Below, one piece after another: positions 23,547 through 31,193 of a DNA stretch of 64,000 nucleotides (positions are counted from its first letter, which is position 1; each line of letters opens with the position of its first letter). The notes beneath the pieces were generated by a model. The model worked only from the letters and a program-made list of their open reading frames with translations, made no database searches and was not told where the DNA came from. The translations under genes and the position numbers were made by a program. The DNA comes from Polynucleobacter sp. UK-Gri1-W3 (GTDB lineage Bacteria; Pseudomonadota; Gammaproteobacteria; Burkholderiales; Burkholderiaceae): positions 309,625-373,624 of the forward strand of contig NZ_JACVQA010000001.1 of the NCBI RefSeq assembly GCF_018881595.1, in the 5' to 3' direction.

Positions 23547-25532
23547 TTATATTTCACCCATCCCACAACTCTTTAAGAAATCATAAGTTTGGTCGTAGTA
23601 AGATTTTTGTCTTGTTGGATCCAAGTCATCTCCTTCCGGAACAAAGATCACCATCCCTTGTCTGCCACGAGTAAGCAATACACGATAAGAGTTTGTAATG
23701 TACTTTTGTTTTTCCAGATCATGAACCGACTGCCACTTAGACCCAGAGAAGTTATAGGTTGCCCACCTCCCGTCTTCGATTCTAAAGTTGGCGTCCCAAC
23801 AGACACCAACCCAATCTATCTCCAGGCCTTGAATATCAAATTCAGTGGCAACATCTTCAAGATAATGGGAAGAGCGTATGTCAGTCTTGCCCTTAAGAAA
23901 CCAGTGAATTGGATCTATTTCGCCCTTAACAAAAATTCCAGACGGCTTTAAACGTATAGCATTTGATGAGGCAACTAAACCTATGCGCTCACTTCCTCTA
24001 GCCCAGCCCCTCAGAGCACTTCTAGCCACCTCCAAATTACGAGTCAAATAAATTGGGTAGCGAGTTAAATGTCCCTTTATCTCCCTTGCCTTGATTGAGT
24101 CACCCGAAATGACGGCGCTTACAAATGCAGATAATTTCTCAGCCCTAAATGATCTTAATGAGACGGACAAATTTAAGTCGGGTTCAAGATGCAATTTAAG
24201 GGGGCCTTGATCTTCGAGCCACTCCCTACTTAGCGCGTAATCAGATTTGAAAATTTCATTAGAAAAATGGATTTCCCAATCTTTATAGCTTTCTTTTAAT
24301 GCGGAAATCCACTCGATGATTCCGCCTTCACCAGTATTGATCTCTTGACCACCGCCAATTAAACAAACCACCACACACCAATCCTTATGGCGATTCATCA
24401 CGGACAATAAAAAATCAGGCTCAGACATGGAAAAGTTATCCTGCCCACGCTTACGCTTCATAAAAGAGGATGCCTGCTCCTCATTCCAAGCTCTCTGGGC
24501 TTCATCAAATATCACAACCTTTTCAATGGGCGGCTCATTAGAGGCTAGATTGTCGTCACGAAAATGATGAATATTTTGAATAAATGCAGATGCCTTTTGC
24601 TCCGCAGGCTTTCGTTTGATTCTTTCGTCTTTTGGCAAAGAATCATTCTCAGCCAATTGATCTTGTACTAATGCCTCTCGCAATACGGCAACTAATGGGC
24701 CATTGCCGGATAAAAAAACGGCATGCTCGTTTTCTAAATAGTGCATACGCTCTATAGCAATATTCAATCCAGCCAAACTTTTACCCGCGCCCGGTGCGCC
24801 CGTAATTAAACAAATTACTTTCTTATTGTTTGCCTTTGCATCATCAATCACCCTTGAAACTTGGGCGCAAGTCTTTGTAAGATTTATTGCGCCAGCATCA
24901 GACCGTGATATTTCTTCAACCTTATGTCCTTTATATAAGGCCTGAGCAGCCTCAACTATCGTTGGAGTTGGGTGATAGGCTGAACTTATCCATGACTCAG
25001 CATCTAGAACTGACTTTGGCAATGAATTTGAAACAAACGACAAAATACTCAATAAGTTCTCTGAGTTAGCCAATATTGGAGTTGCAATCCCATCGGCCCC
25101 AATCTCTAGCTTAGGGCTTTTATTAGGGGCATCCGTAGCAATCAGTATCGGAACAATGTTTAGATTATGACTGGCTTTATGAAAGTTTTTTAAGTCCAGA
25201 GCATAGTCATAGGCTTGATCGATTGAAGTAGAGTCATATGACTTAGCGCCTACTTTGTATTCCATTACCAAGATTGCGCCATTTAATATCAGAATGGCGT
25301 CTACGCGCCTACCAATCCTGGGTATTTCAAACTCAAGCAGCAGGGTTACACCTGGGAAGCCTGCCAATACCTGCTTTAAGTCTTTAATCTGCCTAAGCCA
25401 GGCATTAATCTGCTGCTGCTCTAATTGCCTAAACTTATGTTGATTGATTAATTGCCCCAGAACCTCGTCTTCTGAAGTTTGTATAAATTGACAAGCTTCT
25501 GCCTTATATGCAAAGCGATTAGATAAATTCAT
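23547..25532 (-). CDS. Nuclease-helicase, DUF2075 family (first of pair)
   Basis: A 661-residue protein with the same layout as its downstream neighbour but low identity to it. The PD-(D/E)xK-like region reads RRVDAILILNGAILVMEYKVG (about 74-95, Asp and the ExK pair present; split here). The helicase core has Walker A TGAPGAGKS near 245, Walker B VVIFDEAQRAW, and C-terminal LEIDWVGVCW and SYRVLLTRGRQGMVIF. Two tandem diverged paralogues suggest a heteromeric complex. They occupy the R4-R5 interval with MazG-like and a gp32-like protein. A phage-defence role is inference. Confidence 0.85.
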   Translation of the reverse strand: MNLSNRFAYKAEACQFIQTSEDEVLGQLINQHKFRQLEQQQINAWLRQIKDLKQVLAGFPGVTLLLEFEIPRIGRRVDAILILNGAILVMEYKVGAKSYDSTSIDQAYDYALDLKNFHKASHNLNIVPILIATDAPNKSPKLEIGADGIATPILANSENLLSILSFVSNSLPKSVLDAESWISSAYHPTPTIVEAAQALYKGHKVEEISRSDAGAINLTKTCAQVSRVIDDAKANNKKVICLITGAPGAGKSLAGLNIAIERMHYLENEHAVFLSGNGPLVAVLREALVQDQLAENDSLPKDERIKRKPAEQKASAFIQNIHHFRDDNLASNEPPIEKVVIFDEAQRAWNEEQASSFMKRKRGQDNFSMSEPDFLLSVMNRHKDWCVVVCLIGGGQEINTGEGGIIEWISALKESYKDWEIHFSNEIFKSDYALSREWLEDQGPLKLHLEPDLNLSVSLRSFRAEKLSAFVSAVISGDSIKAREIKGHLTRYPIYLTRNLEVARSALRGWARGSERIGLVASSNAIRLKPSGIFVKGEIDPIHWFLKGKTDIRSSHYLEDVATEFDIQGLEIDWVGVCWDANFRIEDGRWATYNFSGSKWQSVHDLEKQKYITNSYRVLLTRGRQGMVIFVPEGDDLDPTRQKSYYDQTYDFLKSCGMGEI

Positions 25533-25660
25533 TTCTATTATTTTTAATGATTAGTTCATTTTATGCACATTTGCCCTTGCAATGAGAATTTCTTGGCTGG
25601 TTGTCCTATTAAGGCTTTGGGCTTACTGTTGCAGCGATAGTTTTACTGTCAGTTTTTTTG

Positions 25661-26449
25661 ATGACAATTTCCAAACTTCGCAATAGATTGCTCGCCCAAC
25701 TAGGCTCCACACAAAAAACCCCATCAAGACCGGCGAGTCACCCACCCATCTTTTCTCACTGGGATCTCCCAGACCAAGGGACAGCAACAGTTCGCTTTCT
25801 GCCAGATGGCAATCCTGACAATCCATTCTTTTGGGTGGAAAGGGCAATGATTAGACTTCCCTTTAACGGCGTTCGGGGACAAAACGAATCTAAGCCATCG
25901 GTGGTTTACGTCCCCTGCATGGAAATGTGGAATGAGACTTGCCCCATTCTTGCCGAAGTCAGGGCTTGGCTTAAAGAACCCCAATTAGAGGAAATGGGGC
26001 GCAAATATTGGAAAAAGCGCACCTATCTCTTCCATGGTTTTGTCTGCCAAAGTGATCTCATAGAACCTGAAAAACCAGCAAATCCTATTCGCCGTTTTGT
26101 AGTCAGTCCCCAACTTTTCAACCCAATTCGAGCTGGGCTCCTAAATCCTAATATTGATGAATTACCTACCGACTACGTAAAAGGGCTGGACTTCAAGATA
26201 GTTAAAACCCATCTTAACGGCTTCGCAGATTACAGCAAAAGTGACTGGATTTACAGGGAATCGGCTTTAAATGAAAAAGAGAAGCAAGTGCTCACATCCT
26301 TTGAAATCCATAATATAGATAGACATCTTCCAAAGAAGCCCAACGAGCAAGAGCAAAGGGTTATTTGGGAGATGTTTGAGGCAAGCATTGATGGAGAAAC
26401 TTACAACCCAGAAAAATGGGGTGAATTCTACAAACCCAGGGGCTTCTGA
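25661..26449 (+). CDS. Phage T4 gp32-like ssDNA-binding protein
   Basis: A 262-residue protein. Features match gp32-like ssDNA-binding proteins of T4-type phages: an N-terminal basic helix (SKLRNRLLAQL) for cooperative binding, GTATVRFLPDGNPDNPFFWVER at the OB-fold entry, a metal-site-like VPCMEMWNETCP, GRKYWKKRTYLFHGFV, NPIRRFVVSPQLF and LPTDYVKGLDFKIVKT. No acidic tail of gp32 length follows. It would coat single-stranded DNA. It is an orphan: no other phage replication or virion gene lies in the window. It is divergent from the nuclease-helicase operon, and its stop lies 59 bp before R5. Confidence 0.78.
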   Translation: MTISKLRNRLLAQLGSTQKTPSRPASHPPIFSHWDLPDQGTATVRFLPDGNPDNPFFWVERAMIRLPFNGVRGQNESKPSVVYVPCMEMWNETCPILAEVRAWLKEPQLEEMGRKYWKKRTYLFHGFVCQSDLIEPEKPANPIRRFVVSPQLFNPIRAGLLNPNIDELPTDYVKGLDFKIVKTHLNGFADYSKSDWIYRESALNEKEKQVLTSFEIHNIDRHLPKKPNEQEQRVIWEMFEASIDGETYNPEKWGEFYKPRGF

Positions 26450-26450
26450 T

Positions 26451-26469
26451 TTGTCGTGCTTCCCGACAA
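26451..26469 (+). terminator. Hairpin after gp32-like gene
   Basis: TTGTCG-TGCTTCC-CGACAA, a 6-bp stem starting 2 bp after the stop. There is no T tract, so termination is uncertain. Confidence 0.4.
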
Positions 26470-26507
26470 GGGAGCTGAACAGAGGATAAGAAATCTTCTT
26501 TCGGTAG

Positions 26508-26526
26508 GGGTCTCGTAACTAGACGC
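26508..26526. repeat. Cassette-boundary repeat R5 (- orientation)
   Basis: GGGTCTCGTAACTAGACGC; on the minus strand GCGTCTAGTTACGAGACCC. The outer arm has one mismatch. The TAG inside it is the stop codon of the minus-strand cupin gene. First copy in the reversed orientation. Confidence 0.78.
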
Positions 26527-26833
26527 TCAGCTCTTCTTGATTCAAAAGGGATTTTCTACTGGCAAGGTATTTGACGCCTTTGGCTCCATAGTTTTCAGTA
26601 TGGATTTGATTTGGCAACAGATGAAATACATCGCCCGCCAAGAAAGTGCTTTTTATACCGCCGATGATGATATCAATTTGACCTTCAAGTACCAGGGCTT
26701 GAACTTCGTATGGATGTGAATGTAGATCCAAAAAACCACCTACTTCACGCTCTACAAATACTGGCTCGGGAAACCCCTCTTTTACTAACTTATCTAAAAA
26801 TACTTCTTGCTTCATTTGTTTGGTAACCATCAT
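26519..26833 (-). CDS. Small cupin-domain protein
   Basis: A 104-residue single-cupin protein: GGFLDLHSHPYEVQALVLEGQIDIIIGG carries cupin motif 1 (HSHP ... E ... G), and FLAGDVFHLLPNQIHTENYG carries motif 2 (G-D ... P ... H). Three His and one Glu are placed to bind a metal. It resembles the N-terminal sensing domain of AraC regulators or small stand-alone cupins of unknown substrate. The stop codon lies within repeat R5, so the repeat has become part of the gene. Confidence 0.8.
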   Translation of the reverse strand: MMVTKQMKQEVFLDKLVKEGFPEPVFVEREVGGFLDLHSHPYEVQALVLEGQIDIIIGGIKSTFLAGDVFHLLPNQIHTENYGAKGVKYLASRKSLLNQEELSV

Positions 26834-26942
26834 TTATCAATCTTTATTGTAGTTACTTTGCTGCTTTGCAAAAATGATCCAGGTCACACTAAACCATCGA
26901 AACCCCTTTGATTCTTAAGCGCCTCGTAAATAGACTCCTGGC

Positions 26943-27227
26943 TTAATTGCAATTGAAGCCGCCATATCCATTCGGCATACATGTTTTGGACATTGGCGCT
27001 ACTGTTTGAGGTCTATTGGGATCAGGCATTCCTTGCAGCTGAATTTGCTGGCGAGGCTGTTGATTTACGTTTCCTTGTTGTTGAATTGGCGCTGGAGTCT
27101 GCTGCCAGGCGGGGACGCCTTGCATACATTGCTGGGGATTTTGCTGATACTGGCAACTATTCCAATCGGGGGCTTGAGCCCACGCTGGCGCACTCAATAA
27201 TAAAAAGGTAAGAAGTAGCTTATTCAT
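26943..27227 (-). CDS. Small secreted Gln/Pro-rich protein
   Basis: The start at 27227 (MNKLLLTFLLLSAPAWA) is preferred: GGGAGC lies upstream and it begins the signal peptide. The mature part of about 77 residues is rich in Gln and Pro, with four Cys in pairs (NSCQYQQNPQQCMQG and KTCMPNGYGGFNC) that could form disulfides. Function unknown. It is one of four consecutive small exported proteins in the R5-R6 interval and is divergent from the other three. Confidence 0.65.
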   Translation of the reverse strand: MNKLLLTFLLLSAPAWAQAPDWNSCQYQQNPQQCMQGVPAWQQTPAPIQQQGNVNQQPRQQIQLQGMPDPNRPQTVAPMSKTCMPNGYGGFNCN

Positions 27228-27339
27228 ATGGGCTCCCATTTGTTAATTTCTCATACTTAGAAAATAATTACAGAATTCATTATCGTTTAAGTACGTCAGG
27301 GTAGAATAATTTCAACACTCATCATTAATTGGACGCACC

Positions 27340-27663
27340 ATGAAATATCTATTTTTTGCCCTAGCAGTCCTCATGTGCAATTTTGCTGTGCCCGCATATT
27401 CCCAGCCCCAAACTCAGCCTTACAGTCAGAGTGAGCCAACTGGTAAGCCATTATTGGATCTCGGAACCGCACATTCAGACACCAACTCAAGCCCGCCAAT
27501 TAATCCAAATCTAAAACCTGCTTCAAAAGGCGACATTACAGATAACATTTCAGCCTTTTTTGCCGATAAAAATGTGCGTCGTGTTGGTCTTCTTCTAGCC
27601 ATCATTGCGCTTGGTTACAACAGATTCAAAAGAAAAAAGTTGGCAGAACGGTCAAAGCCGTGA
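27340..27663 (+). CDS. Small exported protein with C-terminal membrane anchor
   Basis: A 107-residue protein with a signal peptide (KYLFFALAVLMCNFAVPAYS), a disordered Pro/Ser/Gln-rich middle and a C-terminal hydrophobic segment (RRVGLLLAIIALGYNRF) followed by basic residues. The shape suggests an envelope-anchored linker protein. No family is recognised. Its stop overlaps the GTG start of the next gene, so the two are translationally coupled. Confidence 0.62.
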   Translation: MKYLFFALAVLMCNFAVPAYSQPQTQPYSQSEPTGKPLLDLGTAHSDTNSSPPINPNLKPASKGDITDNISAFFADKNVRRVGLLLAIIALGYNRFKRKKLAERSKP

Positions 27664-28058
27664 AATGCTTTGTTGCTGCCATTCTTCTATTGGTAGCGAT
27701 AAACGCCAATGCAGAGTTGTGGAATGCGGCCGTTACATCAGAAACCGGCACAACCTTCTTCTATGATCCAACCAACATTATTAGAGATGGGAATATGGTG
27801 AGGTATTGGGAATTGGAAAACTACTCCAAACCATTGATAGCTGGCAATATCATCCTGCTCTCATCAAAAATTCAAATGCTTGTGGATTGTCAAAATAAGA
27901 AATATAAGAACCTTAATATTTTTGATTACAACAAATCTTTTGCTACTGGTGATTTAGTACATATTGATTTGACTGGAAACCACCCCTGGAATCTAATTAC
28001 ACCGGGCTCAGTTGATAACGCATTATTTGATTTTGTTTGCAAAGCTTCGCCTAATTAA
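27660..28058 (+). CDS. Surface-adhesin protein E-like secreted protein
   Basis: Starts at GTG in a GTGA overlap with the previous stop. The 132-residue protein has a signal peptide (VAAILLLVAINANA) and a mature part with WNAAVTSETGTTFFYDPTNI, MVRYWELENY, a single conserved-looking CQNKKYKNLNIFDYN and a final FVCKASPN. The arrangement fits the small 'surface-adhesin protein E' family seen in many proteobacteria, where two Cys form a disulfide. The binding partner is unknown. Confidence 0.62.
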   Translation: MKCFVAAILLLVAINANAELWNAAVTSETGTTFFYDPTNIIRDGNMVRYWELENYSKPLIAGNIILLSSKIQMLVDCQNKKYKNLNIFDYNKSFATGDLVHIDLTGNHPWNLITPGSVDNALFDFVCKASPN

Positions 28059-28069
28059 GGGGTATGACC

Positions 28070-28498
28070 ATGAAAAAACTATTAGCCGTGATTTTGGTAT
28101 TCATTGTCACAAATTCCTATGCTGGCAACACCTCTTACTCTTGTGTAGTTAAGTATGCAGGCGAAGTAACAAATGCAGGGGATATGGACTATGCCACCAA
28201 TGTTAATAAAGGAAAAAATGGCATGCTCTCTTCATATATTGGCACCAAATTTACAGTTGATAAAATTACTGGCACAGTAATTGGAGAGATAGTTAGCAAT
28301 CAAAGCGCCAATGCAATCAAGACTGAAATTTTGAGCAACGGTAACGGAGGAAATGCTTTTAGACTAATTACTAGATTCGGGCCAAACCCATCAATCTTGT
28401 ATTTGCAAATCAATGACTATCCTGCATATAAGAATGGGGATGAAAGCCCTTTTATAGGATTCAGATGGGGTGAGTCGATCTCGGGCAGCTGCAAATGA
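28070..28498 (+). CDS. Small secreted protein of unknown function
   Basis: The start at 28070 (MKKLLAVILVF) begins a signal peptide ending near SYA-GN and has AAGGGG upstream. The mature 125-residue protein is strand-rich, with YSCVVKYAG near its start and ESISGSCK at its end, so a disulfide between N- and C-terminal Cys is likely. It is 11 bp after the adhesin-like gene and probably the last gene of the three-gene operon. R6 follows 24 bp after its stop. Confidence 0.6.
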   Translation: MKKLLAVILVFIVTNSYAGNTSYSCVVKYAGEVTNAGDMDYATNVNKGKNGMLSSYIGTKFTVDKITGTVIGEIVSNQSANAIKTEILSNGNGGNAFRLITRFGPNPSILYLQINDYPAYKNGDESPFIGFRWGESISGSCK

Positions 28499-28521
28499 TC
28501 CACAAGCTCAAATTTACTAAA

Positions 28522-28598
28522 TAGGCGTCCCGTAACTAGACGCCTAATAAATTTGTTCTATTTGGAACAGACAATAACTAATCCTCTATCTATCGAGG
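28522..28598. repeat. Cassette-boundary element R6 (- orientation)
   Basis: Core GCGTCCCGTAACTAGACGC at 28525-28543, extended to 8-bp arms TAGGCGTC/GACGCCTA. Two more dyads follow in order: TTGTTC/GAACAG (28553-28570) and CCTC/GAGG (28583-28598). The whole order is repeated at R7. Confidence 0.88.
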
Positions 28599-28651
28599 CT
28601 TGATGGAATGAGGATGAAAGCTGATTGTTTGGTTATTCGACTACAACAGTT

Positions 28652-29719
28652 TTAATCTTCGCCATCCACTAAGGTCCAGATTCTCTTTAATGGCAATTCT
28701 GATTTGATTGTTTGATCTAGATTTTCGTAATTCTCTAAAATTTGCTCAATCAGATCGTTTGCATCCCATAGCCTTACCTTAAAGAATTGGGATGGGACCT
28801 CCCGATATACAGAAGACTTAAAACCTGACCACGATACAAACAATCCTTTTTCGGCTTGTGAATTCTGAATCGCTCCAATGAGTTGAGTGAGCTCTGGCCT
28901 ATCTGATGGGACATCGCCAGACTTAACCTGTACACAAATCTTTGGGCTTTCAAAACCTAATGATCCTTTGGCGGCAAGAATATCAATTCCCTTGTCAGGG
29001 CCTTCGGGGCTTAAGTAGGTTGTATAGCCCTGCGCTTTCAATACCGCATCTACCAATCTTGCTAAACCATGGCCCTTAAATTTTTGAATAATGAATTTGG
29101 CAATTAAGTCTCTTGTGTATTGCTCAATGTCGAAATTGCCAGTCTCTTCCACCTCTTCTACTGCTTCATTCTGAGCTTGCTTACCAGTTGTCGGCGGTGC
29201 TTGAGTAATTGTTATGTTTGCAATTGGGTTATCAAAACCATTCTTAAACATTGCCCTGATCCTTGCCTCGGCATTATTTCTCTTAATTTCGCATACAGTC
29301 AGAAACGCCCCCATGGAATAGAGCAAATCTTGATCAAAAGCCCCCCTAGGTACATCTTGATTTAACCAACGAACCTCGCGGAAGTGTCGATAGTCATAAT
29401 CAGCTGATTGATCGTACTTATAAGGAGATTGGATTTCCGCAAGCGCGATTGTGCCTTTACCTTTTTTGGGCATCACAACCCAATCCTTATCTTTCATTGC
29501 CAAGGTAAATGCCCAAATTTGGCCAGACCAATTACCTATCTTTCTTGATGGCTCGCCTTGATAGTTGGCTTGAATGATTTCTTTAACCTGTTCGTAATCT
29601 TTAGCTACAGCTAAATCGATGGCTTCCAAACCACCCCAAGTTAGGTATATACGGTTGTCATTAAGGAATCTATCCTCATGTTCTCCATACTTGCCTGCTC
29701 GAATTAGCCAAATTGCCAT
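28652..29719 (-). CDS. Mrr-like restriction endonuclease
   Basis: A 355-residue protein. The N-terminal half (IWLIRAGKYGEHEDRFL, WAFTLAMKDKDWVVMPKKGKGTIALAEI) resembles the DNA-recognition/EVE-like domain found before Mrr catalytic domains. The C-terminal half (about 195-320) is the Mrr-type PD-(D/E)xK domain: GHGLARLVDAVLKAQGY, the catalytic DKGIDILA and ICVQVKSG (Asp, then Q-x-K). Enzymes of this type cut modified or foreign DNA without a partner methylase. None is nearby. It lies between the paired boundary elements R6 and R7. Confidence 0.85.
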   Translation of the reverse strand: MAIWLIRAGKYGEHEDRFLNDNRIYLTWGGLEAIDLAVAKDYEQVKEIIQANYQGEPSRKIGNWSGQIWAFTLAMKDKDWVVMPKKGKGTIALAEIQSPYKYDQSADYDYRHFREVRWLNQDVPRGAFDQDLLYSMGAFLTVCEIKRNNAEARIRAMFKNGFDNPIANITITQAPPTTGKQAQNEAVEEVEETGNFDIEQYTRDLIAKFIIQKFKGHGLARLVDAVLKAQGYTTYLSPEGPDKGIDILAAKGSLGFESPKICVQVKSGDVPSDRPELTQLIGAIQNSQAEKGLFVSWSGFKSSVYREVPSQFFKVRLWDANDLIEQILENYENLDQTIKSELPLKRIWTLVDGED

Positions 29720-29832
29720 TTTGTTACCTCGTTATTATTTTTATCAGTTTATACCTTAACCCATTCTTAATGCATAGGGTTGCCCAGCACACCTAAAGGT
29801 GGGAAGATTAACGAAACACATGGGGAGTCTTT

Positions 29833-30258
29833 ATGCTTTCGGCTGCAGCAATCATCATTGGGATAATCACCTTCTACATAAAACTAAATAAAGACTCTGA
29901 AGTAGCTGCCTATAGAGAAACGATTGCTTACATGGATAGGCATGCTGACGTCTTAAGGGAGCAGTGGGAGCTAATTCAAGCAAATGATGCCGATCAAAAG
30001 GTAATTAAATTATTCTTGAATAGACTTGAGCAAATGGCCTTGCTAGTGAACAAGAAGGCCTTTGATAATGAACTTGTTTATAGCTCTTATTGGGAACTAT
30101 ATTGCAAGCCGCTCGAACAGAAATGTGTAGAAGATTTTTTTATAGCCTCAAGAATTAAAGATAGGCATATCTATTCTGAATATAAAAAACTTTCAGAAAC
30201 TTGGGGGACAAGAATTCAAGAAGAACAGAGCGGTGATACTTTATCGAGCGTCCCGTAA
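29833..30258 (+). CDS. Membrane-anchored protein of unknown function
   Basis: A 141-residue protein with one N-terminal transmembrane helix (MLSAAAIIIGIITFYIKL) followed by a soluble, helical, charged domain (AYRETIAYMDRHADVLREQWELIQAND in parts). No domain is recognised; it looks like small helical proteins sometimes found beside restriction or abortive-infection genes. The last codons (SSVP, stop) lie inside boundary repeat R7, so the repeat supplies the stop codon. Confidence 0.6.
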   Translation: MLSAAAIIIGIITFYIKLNKDSEVAAYRETIAYMDRHADVLREQWELIQANDADQKVIKLFLNRLEQMALLVNKKAFDNELVYSSYWELYCKPLEQKCVEDFFIASRIKDRHIYSEYKKLSETWGTRIQEEQSGDTLSSVP

Positions 30259-30320
30259 CTAGACGCCGACTTAATTTGTTCCGTTTGGAACAAGCAATTA
30301 ACCATCCTCTATCTATAGAG
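30248..30320. repeat. Cassette-boundary element R7 (- orientation)
   Basis: Core GCGTCCCGTAACTAGACGC at 30248-30266, identical to the R6 core, then TTGTTCC-GTTT-GGAACAA (30276-30293) and CTCTA-TCTA-TAGAG (30307-30320). Stop codons of the flanking convergent genes lie in the first and third dyads. Confidence 0.88.
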
Positions 30321-31100
30321 ACCTTTATCACGGCCATCAGAAGCCAAATCTAGTTTTCTGGAATTTGGTGGAATCCATATTTCTTGATAGTACAGAGGTT
30401 GATTCTGGCCAATATATGCAAACACTTGCAAAAATTGACACATGATGCCTGTTTTAATTTTTAATCTTTGCTGAATATCTTTAGATGGCAACTTTATTTC
30501 AAGATGCTGAATAAGCCTGCCTACTGGTTGATGGGTGTTATTCCATATGATTTCTTTAAAATTTTCACCTGATAACTTTTTAAGTGATAACTTTTTGAAC
30601 TCCGTAAATTTGTGAACATTAATCCAGAAAGAACTGTAAGCAAAGAATTCATTTCCAATATCAAGAATGCGATCTATCTTGTAGGTATCTTTTTTGCCCA
30701 CATGTTCAGTCCACACTCCTTCACCGTGAGCCAGCTCTCTAGATATCACTGTGGAATAAACGGGTAAATATGAACGACCAGAGTCGTCAATAAACCTACA
30801 ATGCAATGGAGCATGCATCCTGCCCAAATCACCACTGGCCAAGAATGATCCCGCCCCCTGGCGACGTAGGATTACGCCATCTTCAACCAACATCCTAAAT
30901 GCACGCTGAATTGTTCCAAGTGAAATAGGTAACTCTTGGGCCCACCGCGCTTCAGTCATTAGGCGCATTCCAGATGGCCATACACCACTTGATGCCATGT
31001 CGATAATCGCATCCCGCAGCGCAATATATTTGGGCACTCCTGGGCGTGAATGCTTATTTAAAACTGCTAAGAACTCTTTTAGATCAGGTGATTTACTCAT
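30309..31100 (-). CDS. GntR/HutC-family regulator of the sulfatase gene
   Basis: A 263-residue regulator: an N-terminal GntR winged helix (about 20-90; ALRDAIIDMASSGVWPSGMRL, LGTIQRAFRMLVEDGVILRRQGAGSFLA in part) and a C-terminal UTRA ligand-binding domain (about 110-250). HutC-type members release DNA on binding a small effector. It is divergent from the sulfatase gene, with a perfect palindrome between them, so it probably represses sulfatase and the binding protein until substrate arrives. Its stop codon lies in the third dyad of R7. Confidence 0.87.
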   Translation of the reverse strand: MSKSPDLKEFLAVLNKHSRPGVPKYIALRDAIIDMASSGVWPSGMRLMTEARWAQELPISLGTIQRAFRMLVEDGVILRRQGAGSFLASGDLGRMHAPLHCRFIDDSGRSYLPVYSTVISRELAHGEGVWTEHVGKKDTYKIDRILDIGNEFFAYSSFWINVHKFTEFKKLSLKKLSGENFKEIIWNNTHQPVGRLIQHLEIKLPSKDIQQRLKIKTGIMCQFLQVFAYIGQNQPLYYQEIWIPPNSRKLDLASDGRDKGLYR

Positions 31101-31134
31101 CAGACTATTTTAGCCATCATTGGCTCATTTAACT

Positions 31135-31150
31135 ATTACTATATAGTAAT
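31135..31150. promoter_or_regulatory. GntR operator candidate
   Basis: ATTACTATATAGTAAT, a perfect 16-bp palindrome between the divergent regulator and sulfatase genes, followed by a further ATAGTAT half site. It fits a GntR-type dimer site overlapping the sulfatase promoter. Confidence 0.68.
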
Positions 31151-31193
31151 ATAGTATTTAATAGAATTTCAACTGGTTAAAGATAGGAGTTGT

